From contig NZ_PHUL01000001.1 in NCBI RefSeq assembly GCF_002813425.1, positions 186,001-250,000 on the forward strand: a stretch of DNA of 64,000 bases. Reading direction: 5' to 3'. The position numbers and the translations under genes were made by a program. The notes beneath the pieces are model-generated. The model was given only the letters and a program-made list of their open reading frames with translations, did not search any database and had not been told where the DNA came from. Numbering within the stretch: position 1 is the first letter of the stretch; each line of letters opens with the position of its first letter. The stretch comes from Cellulophaga sp. RHA19 (lineage in GTDB: Bacteria > Bacteroidota > Bacteroidia > Flavobacteriales > Flavobacteriaceae). Below, piece by piece: positions 16,419-25,798 of the stretch.

Positions 16419-18857
16419 TTAGTTTTTATAGTCTACCTCTATAGTTTTAGAGTTATTGTCTTTAACAATATTAATCTCTACGCCTTCTTTTTCCTTAGCA
16501 GCTTTTATCTTTTCTGTAATTTCTTCTACAGTACCATTTACAACCTGTATATTTTTATTTACTTCTCCTTCTTTTGTAATTATAGTTGTAATAGTTGCCA
16601 CAGCTAAATCATTATTACTAGCATCAATTTTTACATTCAATTCCTTTTTTGTTTGATGCTCTGTTGACGTTGAACCATCCTCTATATGTCCGCCTAAAAT
16701 AGGAGCTATAACTAAACCTATTAAACACGTTAATTTTATTAATATATTCATTGACGGACCAGAAGTATCTTTAAAAGGATCACCAACTGTATCTCCTGTA
16801 ACTGCAGCTTTATGTGCATCAGACCCTTTAAAAGTCATTTCTCCGTTAATCTCTACTCCTGCTTCAAAAGATTTTTTAGCATTGTCCCAAGCACCACCAG
16901 CGTTATTTTGAAAAATAGCCCAAAGCACACCACTTACTGTAACGCCAGCCATATAACCACCAAGCATTTCTGCAATAGCCATATTATTCATTCCAAATAA
17001 CATAGGAACAAACGCTATTACTAACGGAAAACCTATGGTTAACAAACCAGGTAACATCATTTCCTTTAAAGATGCTTGTGTAGAAATTGCTACACACTTA
17101 TCATATTCTGGTTTTCCTGTACCTTCCATAATACCCGGAATATCTTTAAACTGCCTGCGTACTTCTTGCACCATTTCCATAGCTGCTTTACCAACAGCAT
17201 TCATTGCCAATGCAGAGAATACTACAGGCACCATACCACCAACAAATAACATAGCTAAAACTGGAGCTTTAAAAATATTAATTCCGTCTATACCAGTAAA
17301 TGTAACATAAGCAGCAAACAAAGCTAATGATGTTAATGCAGCAGAAGCAATAGCAAAACCTTTACCTGTTGCAGCAGTTGTATTACCAACCGAGTCTAAG
17401 ATATCTGTACGCTCACGCACAATTGGTTCTTGTTCACTCATCTCAGCAATACCACCAGCATTGTCAGATATTGGCCCAAATGCATCTATAGCCAATTGCA
17501 TAGCCGTAGTAGCCATCATTGCAGAAGCTGCCAGTGCAACACCATAAAAACCAGCAAATGCGTATGAAGCCCAAATGGCTCCTGCAAATAATAATACTGA
17601 AGGAAAAGTAGAAATCATACCAGTTGCCAAACCAGCAATAATATTTGTACCTGCACCTGTACTAGATTGTTGTACAATTTTTAAAATTGGTTTTTTACCC
17701 AAACCTGTATAGTATTCTGTTACAGATGAAATTACAGCACCTACTACTAAACCAACTAAAGTTGCATAAAAAACACGCATAGATGAGATTGCTATTTTAC
17801 CCTCTCCAAAAAATTCCATTTGCATTGTCTCTGGTAGCATCCAAGTAACCAAGCCAAAACAAGAAGCAGCCACTAAACCTATAGAAACCCAATTTCCTAA
17901 ATTTAATGCCCCCATAACTTGTGCTTCTTTAGCGTCGTTACTTTTAATTTTAACCAACACTGTACCAATAATAGAGATTATAATACCCGCACCCGCAATA
18001 GCCATTGGCAGTAAAATTGGCCCAATACCTCCAAAGGCATCTTGTATAGAGCCTCCCATATCTTTAATAACATAATTACCCAAAACCATAGCAGCTAAGA
18101 CTGTAGCCACATAAGAACCAAATAGATCTGCTCCCATACCAGCTACATCACCTACATTATCACCTACATTGTCTGCTATTGTTGCCGGGTTTCTAGGATC
18201 ATCTTCTGGGATACCTGCCTCTACCTTACCTACTAAATCTGCACCAACATCTGCTGCTTTTGTATAAATACCACCACCTACTCTAGCAAATAAAGCTATA
18301 GATTCTGCTCCCAAAGAAAAACCAGCAAGCGTCTCTAAAACAATAGTCATATCTTCTACACCTGTCCAGCCATTTGGCATAAAAACAAATTGATAAAAAA
18401 TAATAAAAAAAGCTGTTAAACCTAAAACAGCCAAACCAGCAACTCCAAGTCCCATAACAGTACCACCACCAAAAGATATTTTTAATGCATTTGGCAAACT
18501 TGTACGTGCTGCTTGGGTAGTTCGTACATTTGTTTTTGTTGCAATCTTCATTCCTATATTACCTGCAAAAGCAGAAAACACAGCTCCAAAAATAAAAGCT
18601 ACCACAATTAACCAATGAGTAGTGGGCACTACTACAGATACTATAGCAAGTAGCACACTTACAATTACTACAAAGATTGCTAAAAGCTTGTACTCTGCTT
18701 TTAAAAAAGCTAAAGCACCTTCATATATGTGATCTGAAATTTCTTTCATTTTACCATCACCTGCATCTTGTTTCATTACCCAAGATTGTTTTACAACCAT
18801 ATAAACTAATCCCAACAACGCCATTACAATTGGCGCATAAATAATCATTGACTCCAT
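16419..18857 (-). CDS. hppA: K+-dependent ion-translocating membrane pyrophosphatase
   Basis: Integral membrane pump that uses pyrophosphate hydrolysis to export Na+ and/or H+. 812 residues with about 16 membrane segments. The catalytic loop is [23 protein letters not shown] followed by [17 protein letters not shown]; the segment NTTAATGKG carries the alanine typical of K+-dependent types (K+-independent pumps have lysine there). After the last membrane segment ([15 protein letters not shown], about residue 730) there is an extra tail of about 80 hydrophilic residues ([14 protein letters not shown] onward) that ordinary M-PPases lack. Its neighbour on the same strand is the soluble pyrophosphatase, but a terminator separates them. 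Na+ versus H+ specificity cannot be assigned by eye. Confidence 0.95.
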   Translation of the reverse strand: MESMIIYAPIVMALLGLVYMVVKQSWVMKQDAGDGKMKEISDHIYEGALAFLKAEYKLLAIFVVIVSVLLAIVSVVVPTTHWLIVVAFIFGAVFSAFAGNIGMKIATKTNVRTTQAARTSLPNALKISFGGGTVMGLGVAGLAVLGLTAFFIIFYQFVFMPNGWTGVEDMTIVLETLAGFSLGAESIALFARVGGGIYTKAADVGADLVGKVEAGIPEDDPRNPATIADNVGDNVGDVAGMGADLFGSYVATVLAAMVLGNYVIKDMGGSIQDAFGGIGPILLPMAIAGAGIIISIIGTVLVKIKSNDAKEAQVMGALNLGNWVSIGLVAASCFGLVTWMLPETMQMEFFGEGKIAISSMRVFYATLVGLVVGAVISSVTEYYTGLGKKPILKIVQQSSTGAGTNIIAGLATGMISTFPSVLLFAGAIWASYAFAGFYGVALAASAMMATTAMQLAIDAFGPISDNAGGIAEMSEQEPIVRERTDILDSVGNTTAATGKGFAIASAALTSLALFAAYVTFTGIDGINIFKAPVLAMLFVGGMVPVVFSALAMNAVGKAAMEMVQEVRRQFKDIPGIMEGTGKPEYDKCVAISTQASLKEMMLPGLLTIGFPLVIAFVPMLFGMNNMAIAEMLGGYMAGVTVSGVLWAIFQNNAGGAWDNAKKSFEAGVEINGEMTFKGSDAHKAAVTGDTVGDPFKDTSGPSMNILIKLTCLIGLVIAPILGGHIEDGSTSTEHQTKKELNVKIDASNNDLAVATITTIITKEGEVNKNIQVVNGTVEEITEKIKAAKEKEGVEINIVKDNNSKTIEVDYKN

Positions 18858-18913
18858 ATTTTGTAATTGTTTAATTATTAGCCTAGTAAATGTAACAAAA
18901 TGAAACTTAACAA

Positions 18914-18949
18914 AAAAACCCTTTCATATTTATCATATGAAAGGGTTTT
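18914..18949 (-). terminator. Intrinsic terminator of the soluble pyrophosphatase gene
   Basis: AAAACCCTTTCATAT-loop-ATATGAAAGGGTTTT inverted repeat, about 28 bases after the ppa stop; T-run on the minus strand. Confidence 0.85.
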
Positions 18950-18976
18950 TAAGTAAATTACTGATGATTTGTTATT

Positions 18977-19504
18977 TTAAATCTTAAAGGCGTCTTTAGC
19001 TTTAAATTCACTTTCATCATATCTTTCGATACATTTATTTAGTATTTGGTAAGCTTCTTTGGCATCTCCCCAAGCACCTACGTCTACTTTTTTCTTTTCT
19101 AAATCTTTATACACCTGAAAGAAATGTTCTATTTCTTTTATTTGGTGAGGATTCATATCCGATAAATCATTTAATATATTCCAGATTGGATCCGATACAG
19201 GTACACAGATTATTTTTTCATCTGGACCTTTTTCGTCTGCCATATGAAAAACCCCAATTGGCTTTACTTCTACAACACACATAGGAAAAGTTGGTTCACC
19301 ACCTAAAACTAATACATCTAACGGGTCACCATCTAATGCTAGTGTTTCTGGTATAAAACCATAATCTGCAGGATACATCATTGAAGAAAACAACATTCTA
19401 TCAAAACGTATCTTTTTTAAATCAAAATCGTATTCGTACTTATTTCTACTTCCTTTTGGAATCTCTATTAATACATCAAAAGATGTTTTTCCGTGTTTAG
19501 TCAT
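18977..19504 (-). CDS. ppa: Inorganic pyrophosphatase (class I, soluble)
   Basis: Hydrolyses pyrophosphate to two phosphates in the cytoplasm. 175 residues, full length for family I. Metal/active-site motif DYGFIPETLALDGDPLDVLV (shortened signature DGDPLDVLV) is present, as are the substrate residues in EIPKGSRNKYEYD and DPIWNILNDL. It lies upstream of the membrane pyrophosphatase gene on the same strand with its own terminator between, so the cell keeps both an energy-wasting and an energy-conserving pyrophosphatase side by side. Confidence 0.96.
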   Translation of the reverse strand: MTKHGKTSFDVLIEIPKGSRNKYEYDFDLKKIRFDRMLFSSMMYPADYGFIPETLALDGDPLDVLVLGGEPTFPMCVVEVKPIGVFHMADEKGPDEKIICVPVSDPIWNILNDLSDMNPHQIKEIEHFFQVYKDLEKKKVDVGAWGDAKEAYQILNKCIERYDESEFKAKDAFKI

Positions 19505-19588
19505 TCTTATTATTAATTATTATACAAAAATAGTGTAATCTACAGGAACAAAAAGTATTTTTTAGTTTAAATTATTGATAGCTTACTA

Positions 19589-22087
19589 TTAAAAATTAAA
19601 CCCAAAAGAGCCTGTTACACTAAAAGGGCGTGCATTTGGATTATCAAAATAGTTCCCTCTAAAGTTAAAATCAACGCGTAATATTTTAAATATATTGCCT
19701 ATCCCAAAAGAATATTCCCAATACATCTCATCAGATGGTGCCATTAACGGAATATTAGTTGGAGCATTTAATGCAATATTTTCTGATGACAACTCTCCCC
19801 AAACACCTCTTAAACCTACAATTTCTCTTAAGTTTAATTTTCTCATAAAAGGAATACGAGAAAACAACCTTCCATTAAAATTATGTTCTAAATGCACAGA
19901 TGCGTATGTATCTGTTACAAATTCGTAAAAATCTAAATTTGGGAATGTGTTATATATTGAAAACAATGTTTGATTACCTGGCACAACATTTAACAGACCC
20001 AAAGGCACTTCACCAAATGTTTTACCTACTTCTACAGTACTATATAGCCTTCCAAAACCGCCAATTTGCCAAGGCTGACCGTAAGAGAATTGCACTTTAT
20101 TATAATCAAAATTGCTCTCCATTGGACCTTTAAATCCTTTAGAATAATTAAATAATAATGTACTATACTCGTCATTAATACTTTTACGTTCAACACCATA
20201 ACCAATAGTACGTTTTCCTGGTGTATAAATTAAGGTAGCCGTAAAATCTAATTGCTTTATTTCTGATGATACTCCTGTTACAGACTCTGCATCTACATAA
20301 TCTAAACTAAAAGCATCTGGTAAAGCAGAGCTAAGTTTTCTATACGAGTTACCAACTCTTAGTCTTACATTATTTACAGGCTCCACTTCTACACTAAAAG
20401 CAGATAAATCTATATTTGTTAACCTGTCATTAGAACCAACAGTAAACACAGATGAAGAAGCAATACTTCTACCCAGAACATCATTAGTAGCTGTTAAACT
20501 TAAACCCATTTGCTCAACATCTTGCCTATGCCCTCCAGAGATTATTAGTCTACTTTTTTTATCTACCAACCACTTTCCAGAAATACCGTGTTTTACTTTA
20601 TCATCGCCAAAACCATAAGCCAAATAACCTTCTATACGCCAAGGGTCATTTTGCCCAAAGTATGTACGCGCACCTGCCCTTACCCTAACACCTTCTGCAT
20701 CATTATATCCAAAAACACTGTATACATCACCAATGTCTAAATTCCATTTATCAATCTCTACATAACCAGAACCCAGTATACTAACTATGTTATAGTAGGT
20801 GTTAAATTTAGGAACTGTTTTTAAGGTGTCTAGCAATTGATATACACCTTTTTCATCTTTATTAAGCTGCTCTAACCTATTTTCTGTCCAAAAATTATCA
20901 TCCCTACTAAAAGCTTCTGGACTGTACTCGTCCACGCTCTCTTTATAGAATTTTTTATCTTTAGGTACATCAAACTTATAGTTATTATGAATAGTAGTAC
21001 GCTTACCATAAATACCTTTAGAAGTTTCTTTTTTGTTAAGACTAAAATCGCTTAACATATAATCTCTTTTTAAAAGAAAAACAGAATCGTTAACAACATC
21101 AAACTCTTGCTCTATATAAATTTCTTTTACCCAGTTTATATTGGCACTTTTTGTAACCTCTAAATTTATTTTTTTTATTGCGTAAGTAGAATCGTTTACC
21201 CAAAAATCTCCTTTAAAAGTAAGCTCATTTTTACGTCTAGGATAGTAAATAATATTGTAACACCATTTATTGTCTATAAAAGCACTATCTGCTAAAGCAT
21301 AGTTGTAAACATCTACACCAGTTTTAGAAAGTGGACTAGTAAAGCTTTTATCAAAAAACTTTAAGTAATTGTTGTAGATATCATAATCTGAATATAAATC
21401 CTCTACAAATGCTGATATAGCTTGATTATTAGAAAAGCCAGAATTTTTACTTCCTTGTAACTTTTCTTTTTTAACTCCTAAAACATTATCACCATTAACT
21501 TTATGAAAAGTTTCGTTTAAAAAAATTGGCAAGTACGTTTTACCCGTTACTCTTGAGGTATCTAAATCGTTAAAAACAAACTCTAAACCTCTAAACATTT
21601 TACTTTTTATTAAAGCACTGTCTATGGTATTTAGGTCAAACTCTACTTTCTCATACTTATCATACTCATATTGATTGTATTTACGTAAGCCATTTTCTCG
21701 TTTTTTAGCCCATATTTTTTTAAGAATATCTATTGCTGGATTATTTTTTTTAGAAAGTTTGCCCGAAAAAATAACAACTTCGTCTAACTGTTCTCCAGAT
21801 TCTTTTAATACTGCTTCAATTTTATAGGTAACCTTTGTTTTAAGTGTTATCTCTAAAGTTTCATATCCAACAAATGACACTTGTAAAAGACTGTGATTAT
21901 TATCAGACTCCATATAAAAGCGACCATCATCGTTAGTTATGGTACCTTCGGTAGAATTTTTAAATAAAACATTGGCAAATGCAACTGGCTCACCAAATTC
22001 ATCTACAACAACACCACTTACTTTTGTTTGCGCATAATTTAAGAGGCAAACAAAACAAAATAGAACAAAAAAGAATTTTTTTATCAT
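19589..22087 (-). CDS. DUF5686 / carboxypeptidase-like regulatory domain outer-membrane protein
   Basis: 832 residues. Signal peptide MIKKFFFVLFCFVCLLNYAQ, a carboxypeptidase-D regulatory-like beta-sandwich (about 22-105: TKVSGVVVDEFGEPVAFANV), then a region with the DUF5686 pattern (KIWAKKRENGLRKYNQYEYDKYEK) and a C-terminal beta barrel ending FSVTGSFGFNF with a terminal Phe, the usual outer-membrane barrel end. Function unknown; widespread in Bacteroidota. It follows ppa by 84 bases in the opposite transcription order (upstream of ppa), and the gap to pdhB contains the pdhB terminator, so it is probably its own unit. Confidence 0.85.
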   Translation of the reverse strand: MIKKFFFVLFCFVCLLNYAQTKVSGVVVDEFGEPVAFANVLFKNSTEGTITNDDGRFYMESDNNHSLLQVSFVGYETLEITLKTKVTYKIEAVLKESGEQLDEVVIFSGKLSKKNNPAIDILKKIWAKKRENGLRKYNQYEYDKYEKVEFDLNTIDSALIKSKMFRGLEFVFNDLDTSRVTGKTYLPIFLNETFHKVNGDNVLGVKKEKLQGSKNSGFSNNQAISAFVEDLYSDYDIYNNYLKFFDKSFTSPLSKTGVDVYNYALADSAFIDNKWCYNIIYYPRRKNELTFKGDFWVNDSTYAIKKINLEVTKSANINWVKEIYIEQEFDVVNDSVFLLKRDYMLSDFSLNKKETSKGIYGKRTTIHNNYKFDVPKDKKFYKESVDEYSPEAFSRDDNFWTENRLEQLNKDEKGVYQLLDTLKTVPKFNTYYNIVSILGSGYVEIDKWNLDIGDVYSVFGYNDAEGVRVRAGARTYFGQNDPWRIEGYLAYGFGDDKVKHGISGKWLVDKKSRLIISGGHRQDVEQMGLSLTATNDVLGRSIASSSVFTVGSNDRLTNIDLSAFSVEVEPVNNVRLRVGNSYRKLSSALPDAFSLDYVDAESVTGVSSEIKQLDFTATLIYTPGKRTIGYGVERKSINDEYSTLLFNYSKGFKGPMESNFDYNKVQFSYGQPWQIGGFGRLYSTVEVGKTFGEVPLGLLNVVPGNQTLFSIYNTFPNLDFYEFVTDTYASVHLEHNFNGRLFSRIPFMRKLNLREIVGLRGVWGELSSENIALNAPTNIPLMAPSDEMYWEYSFGIGNIFKILRVDFNFRGNYFDNPNARPFSVTGSFGFNF

Positions 22088-22139
22088 AACTAATTCTTAA
22101 AAGCAACCTATTGATTTATAAAGTTTTTAGAAAAAGAAA

Positions 22140-22166
22140 AAAGCTTTGCCACACAGGCAAAGCTTT
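22140..22166 (-). terminator. Intrinsic terminator of pdhB
   Basis: AAAGCTTTGCC-ACACA-GGCAAAGCTTT perfect 11-base-pair stem; minus strand continues into TTTTCTTTTTC. Begins 25 bases after the stop. Confidence 0.88.
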
Positions 22167-22190
22167 AGTTCTTTATAAAAAACTAAAATC

Positions 22191-23168
22191 TTATTTATAT
22201 AAAACTTTTTTAACTGCCTTAATAACGTCTGTATGGTTAGGCAACCATTCTTCTAATAAAACAGGAGAATAAGGAGCAGGTGTATCTGCTGTGTTTATTC
22301 TTTCTACAGGAGCATCTAAATAATCAAATGCATTAGACTGTATATGGTATGTAATTTCTGTTGCTATGTTACCAAAAGGCCAAGCTTCTTCTAATACTAC
22401 TAATCTGTTGGTTTTTTTAACTGATTTTAAAACCGCATCGTAATCTAAAGGTTTAACTGTTCTTAAATCTATAATTTCACAGCTAATACCCTCTTTTGCC
22501 AATTCATCTGCAGCAGTGTAAGCCTCTTTAATAATTTTACCAAAAGAAACTATAGTAACATCTGTACCTTCTCTTTTAATATCTGCAACACCTAAAGGCA
22601 ATGTATATTCTCCTTCAGGAACTTCACCTTTATCACCATACATTTGCTCAGACTCCATAAAAATAACAGGGTCATCATCTTGTATAGCTGCTTTTAATAA
22701 GCCTTTTGCATCCATAGGATTAGACGGGACAACAACTTTTAAACCAGGACAATTAGCAAACCAGCTCTCAAAAGCTTGTGAGTGAGTAGCAGCTAACTGG
22801 CCAGCAGAAGCAGTAGGACCACGAAAAACTATAGGACAATTAAATTGCCCACCAGACATTTGTCTAATTTTTGCAGCATTATTTATTATTTGGTCTATAC
22901 CAACCAAAGAAAAGTTAAATGTCATAAACTCCACTATAGGTCTATTTCCGTTCATTGCAGAACCAATAGCTATACCAGCAAAGCCTAATTCAGAAATTGG
23001 AGTATCTATTACTCTTTTAGCGCCAAATTCATCTAACATACCTTTAGATGCTTTGTAAGCACCATTATACTCAGCTACTTCTTCACCCATCAAATAGATA
23101 GATTCATCTTTTCGCATCTCTTCAGACATAGCCTCAGCAATAGCCTCTCTAAACTGTAATGTTTTCAT
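22191..23168 (-). CDS. pdhB: Pyruvate dehydrogenase E1 component, beta subunit
   Basis: Thiamine-diphosphate-dependent E1 subunit that with E1-alpha decarboxylates pyruvate for acetyl-CoA synthesis. 325 residues, full length: N-terminal transketolase-like pyrimidine-binding domain (MKTLQFREAIAEAMSEEMRKDESIYLMGEEVAEYNGAYK starts with the conserved E in MGEEV) and C-terminal domain (EEGISCEIIDLRTVKPLD). A branched-chain 2-oxoacid E1-beta would look similar; the GAYKASKGM and GQLAATHSQAFESWFANCPGLKV segments favour pyruvate. No E1-alpha or E2 gene is adjacent; the gene has its own promoter and terminator, so the complex is encoded in separate places. Confidence 0.93.
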   Translation of the reverse strand: MKTLQFREAIAEAMSEEMRKDESIYLMGEEVAEYNGAYKASKGMLDEFGAKRVIDTPISELGFAGIAIGSAMNGNRPIVEFMTFNFSLVGIDQIINNAAKIRQMSGGQFNCPIVFRGPTASAGQLAATHSQAFESWFANCPGLKVVVPSNPMDAKGLLKAAIQDDDPVIFMESEQMYGDKGEVPEGEYTLPLGVADIKREGTDVTIVSFGKIIKEAYTAADELAKEGISCEIIDLRTVKPLDYDAVLKSVKKTNRLVVLEEAWPFGNIATEITYHIQSNAFDYLDAPVERINTADTPAPYSPVLLEEWLPNHTDVIKAVKKVLYK

Positions 23169-23206
23169 TTACGTGGAATAAATTAATATAATGATAAAAA
23201 CGCTAG

Positions 23207-23214
23207 CAAAAATA
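23207..23214 (-). promoter_or_regulatory. -7 element of the pdhB promoter
   Basis: Minus strand TATTTTTG, exact TA-N2-TTTG match, 38 bases upstream of the start codon. Confidence 0.55.
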
Positions 23215-23336
23215 GGAAATAATCTTTCAATTACAGTTAACATACTGGCAAAAAAACGATAAAATTTATTATGCATGCATAGTAAATTACAAATTTTATT
23301 GGTATCTTAGCCAAGTTATTATAAAATTGATAAAAG

Positions 23337-24083
23337 ATGAAAATATTAGTCTGCATAAGTAACGTACCAGACACTACTTCTAAAATTAACTTTACAGAAG
23401 GAGATACTAAGTTTGATACAAACGGTGTACAATTTGTAATTAATCCAAATGATGAATTTGGTCTTACAAGAGCAATGTGGTTTAAAGAAAAACAAGGAGC
23501 AACTGTACATGTTGTGAACGTTGGTACCGCAACAACAGAACCTACAATAAGAAAAGCATTAGCAATTGGCGCTGATGAAGCAATACGTGTTAACGCAGAA
23601 CCTACTGATGGTTTTTTTGTAGCACAACAACTAGCCGAAGTAATTAAAAACGGAAGTTACGATCTTGTAATTGCAGGTCGTGAGTCTATTGACTATAATG
23701 GAGGTATGGTACCAGGTATGATTGCCACATTATTAGATATGAACTTTGTAAATACTTGTACCGGCTTAGAGATTGATGGCGATACTGTTACAGCTACTAG
23801 AGAAATAGATGGTGGTAAAGAAAAAATAAGCACGTCATTACCTTTAGTTATAGGCGGACAAAAAGGTTTAGTTGAAGAAAGCGATTTAAGGATACCTAAT
23901 ATGAGAGGTATTATGATGGCTCGTAAAAAAGCACTAACAGTTGTAGAACCAACCGGAGCAGATGCCGCAACTAACGATGTTAGTTTTGATAAGCCTGCTG
24001 CAAAAGGAGCTGTAAAACTAGTTGATGCAGATAACATAGACGAGTTAATTAACTTATTACATAACGAAGCAAAAGCAATCTAA
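23337..24083 (+). CDS. etfB: Electron transfer flavoprotein, beta subunit
   Basis: AMP-binding beta subunit of ETF, which takes electrons from acyl-CoA dehydrogenases and passes them to ETF-quinone oxidoreductase. 248 residues beginning MKILVCISNVPDTTSKINF. The signature LVIAGRESIDYNGGMVPGMIA and the recognition-loop region (DLRIPNMRGIMMARKK) are present. It is separated from etfA by three bases, so they are translated from one mRNA. Divergent from pdhB; a weak TATCTTAG element lies about 26 bases upstream of the start. Confidence 0.96.
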   Translation: MKILVCISNVPDTTSKINFTEGDTKFDTNGVQFVINPNDEFGLTRAMWFKEKQGATVHVVNVGTATTEPTIRKALAIGADEAIRVNAEPTDGFFVAQQLAEVIKNGSYDLVIAGRESIDYNGGMVPGMIATLLDMNFVNTCTGLEIDGDTVTATREIDGGKEKISTSLPLVIGGQKGLVEESDLRIPNMRGIMMARKKALTVVEPTGADAATNDVSFDKPAAKGAVKLVDADNIDELINLLHNEAKAI

Positions 24084-24086
24084 TTT

Positions 24087-25055
24087 ATGTCAGTTTTAGT
24101 ATACACAGAATCAGAAAACGGAAAATTTAAAAAGAGTGCTTTTGAAGTAGCTTCTTATGCTTACGCAGTAGCTCAACAATTAGGCACAACTGTTACCGCT
24201 GTATCTTTTAATGCAGAAGGTAATGACACTCTAGGTAACTATGGTGTTACTAAAGTGTTAAATATTAGCAATGAAACTCTAAAAACTTTTAATGCAAAAG
24301 CATATGCACACGCGTTAACAGAAGCAGTTGAGAAAGAAACAGCTAAAGTTGTTATAATAGGCTCTAGCACAGATAGTAAATATTTAGCACCTATGGTGGC
24401 TGCTAAATTAAAAGCTGGTTATGCTCCAAACGTGGTAGATGCTCCAGAAAGCACATCACCATTTAAAGTAAAAAGAACAGTATTTAGTAATAAGGGTTTT
24501 GCCCACACAACTATAGACACAGATATTAAGGTTGTTGGGGTATCTAACAATGCATTTGGCGCTAAAGAAAATAGCGCAACTGCAGCAGTAGAAGATTTTT
24601 CTCCTGCTATTACAGATGCAGACTTTTCTACTAAATCTATAGAAATAGATAAAGTTGTTGGTAAAGCAACTATTGCAGATGCAGATGTAGTTGTATCTGG
24701 TGGTAGAGGTTTAAAAGGTCCAGAAAACTGGGGAATGATTGAAGAATTAGCAGACGTACTTGGTGCTGCAACAGCTTGTTCTAAACCAGTATCAGATTTA
24801 GGATGGAGACCTCACAGCGAGCACGTAGGACAAACAGGTAAACCTGTAGCAAGTAATTTATACATTGCTATTGGTATTTCTGGAGCTATACAGCACCTTG
24901 CTGGAATTAGCGCTTCTAAAGTAAAAGTTGTAATTAATACAGATCCAGAAGCTCCTTTCTTTAAGGCTGCAGATTATGGTATTGTTGGCGATGCTTTTGA
25001 AGTTGTTCCTACCTTAATCGAAAAATTAAAAGAATTTAAAGCGCAAAACGCTTAA
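24087..25055 (+). CDS. etfA: Electron transfer flavoprotein, alpha subunit
   Basis: FAD-binding subunit of ETF, 322 residues. The C-terminal FAD domain shows VVSGGRGLKGPENWGMI, then HVGQTGKPVASNLYIA and GISGAIQHLAG with the INTDPEAPFFKAADYGIVGD end, all diagnostic. Forms the heterodimer with EtfB just upstream. After its stop comes a long hairpin before the bifunctional nuclease gene. Confidence 0.97.
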   Translation: MSVLVYTESENGKFKKSAFEVASYAYAVAQQLGTTVTAVSFNAEGNDTLGNYGVTKVLNISNETLKTFNAKAYAHALTEAVEKETAKVVIIGSSTDSKYLAPMVAAKLKAGYAPNVVDAPESTSPFKVKRTVFSNKGFAHTTIDTDIKVVGVSNNAFGAKENSATAAVEDFSPAITDADFSTKSIEIDKVVGKATIADADVVVSGGRGLKGPENWGMIEELADVLGAATACSKPVSDLGWRPHSEHVGQTGKPVASNLYIAIGISGAIQHLAGISASKVKVVINTDPEAPFFKAADYGIVGDAFEVVPTLIEKLKEFKAQNA

Positions 25056-25076
25056 TTTTTTATAAATTGTGCCCAT

Positions 25077-25130
25077 ACTAAAGGGCTGCTTAAATACAAG
25101 GTAATCCCTTTTATTTAGGCAGCCCTTAGT
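25077..25130 (+). terminator. Long hairpin between etfA and the bifunctional nuclease gene
   Basis: Arms ACTAAAGGGCTGCTTAAATA and TATTTAGGCAGCCCTTAGT pair over about 19 bases with one bulge and one mismatch; the loop itself holds AAGG-TAAT-CCTT. Only a weak AT-rich tail (AATTTTAAATTTT) follows and the next ATG is 17 bases away. It may be a terminator for etfBA, a processing signal, or a leader element. Confidence 0.6.
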
Positions 25131-25146
25131 AATTTTAAATTTTAAT

Positions 25147-25779
25147 ATGAGTTTAGTACGACTAAAAATAAAAGGAATATCATACAGCCAAACACAAAAT
25201 GGCGCTTATGCCCTTATATTAAATGAAGTAGATGGTGATAGAAAACTACCTATAGTTATTGGTGCTTTTGAAGCCCAATCTATAGCAATTGCCTTAGAAA
25301 AAGAAATTAAACCACCAAGACCACTAACGCACGATCTTTTTAAAAATTTTGCTGATAGATTTGCTATCGTAATTAATCAAGTTATAATACACAAACTTGT
25401 AGATGGCGTTTTTTACTCTAGTATTATTTGTGAAAGAGATATGGTTGAAGAAATTATAGACGCCAGAACAAGTGATGCTATAGCATTAGCATTACGTTTT
25501 GACGCCCCTATATTTACTTACAAAACTATTTTAGACAAAGCTGGTATTTTCTTAAAATTCTCTTCTAAAGATGAAGATGAAGACCCAGATAAAGATGACA
25601 GTATTATGGTTGATGAAATTCTACAAGAAGGAGAAACCGTAGAACTGGAGTCTAACCCTTCTGATGCTTACAGAGAATTAAATTTAAGTGAGCTACACGA
25701 AGAATTAAATAAAGCAGTTACAAATGAAGATTACGAGAAAGCTGCAAAATTACGAGATGAAATCTCAAAAAGAAAATAA
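25147..25779 (+). CDS. Bifunctional nuclease family protein (DUF151) with C-terminal UVR motif
   Basis: 210 residues. The N-terminal part (1-140) is the DUF151 bifunctional nuclease domain (VRLKIKGISYSQTQNGAYALIL, LPIVIGAFEAQSIAIALE, ARTSDAIALALRFDAPIF). An acidic linker (KDEDEDPDKDDS) leads to a UVR-type helical hairpin at the end (LHEELNKAVTNEDYEKAAKLRDEI), the motif by which UvrB and UvrC or ClpC-type partners interact. Family members have DNase and RNase activity in the few cases tested. It is 19 bases upstream of the nucleoside transporter gene, so a nucleic-acid breakdown and uptake link is possible (inference). Confidence 0.88.
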   Translation: MSLVRLKIKGISYSQTQNGAYALILNEVDGDRKLPIVIGAFEAQSIAIALEKEIKPPRPLTHDLFKNFADRFAIVINQVIIHKLVDGVFYSSIICERDMVEEIIDARTSDAIALALRFDAPIFTYKTILDKAGIFLKFSSKDEDEDPDKDDSIMVDEILQEGETVELESNPSDAYRELNLSELHEELNKAVTNEDYEKAAKLRDEISKRK

Positions 25780-25798
25780 CACTTACACAAAACTTACT

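Noticed and set aside
23693..24037. Long antisense frames inside etfB, nupC, mutS, clpX and other genes
   Set aside because: They lie opposite well-identified genes and have the Ser/Thr/Ile-rich composition of codon shadows.
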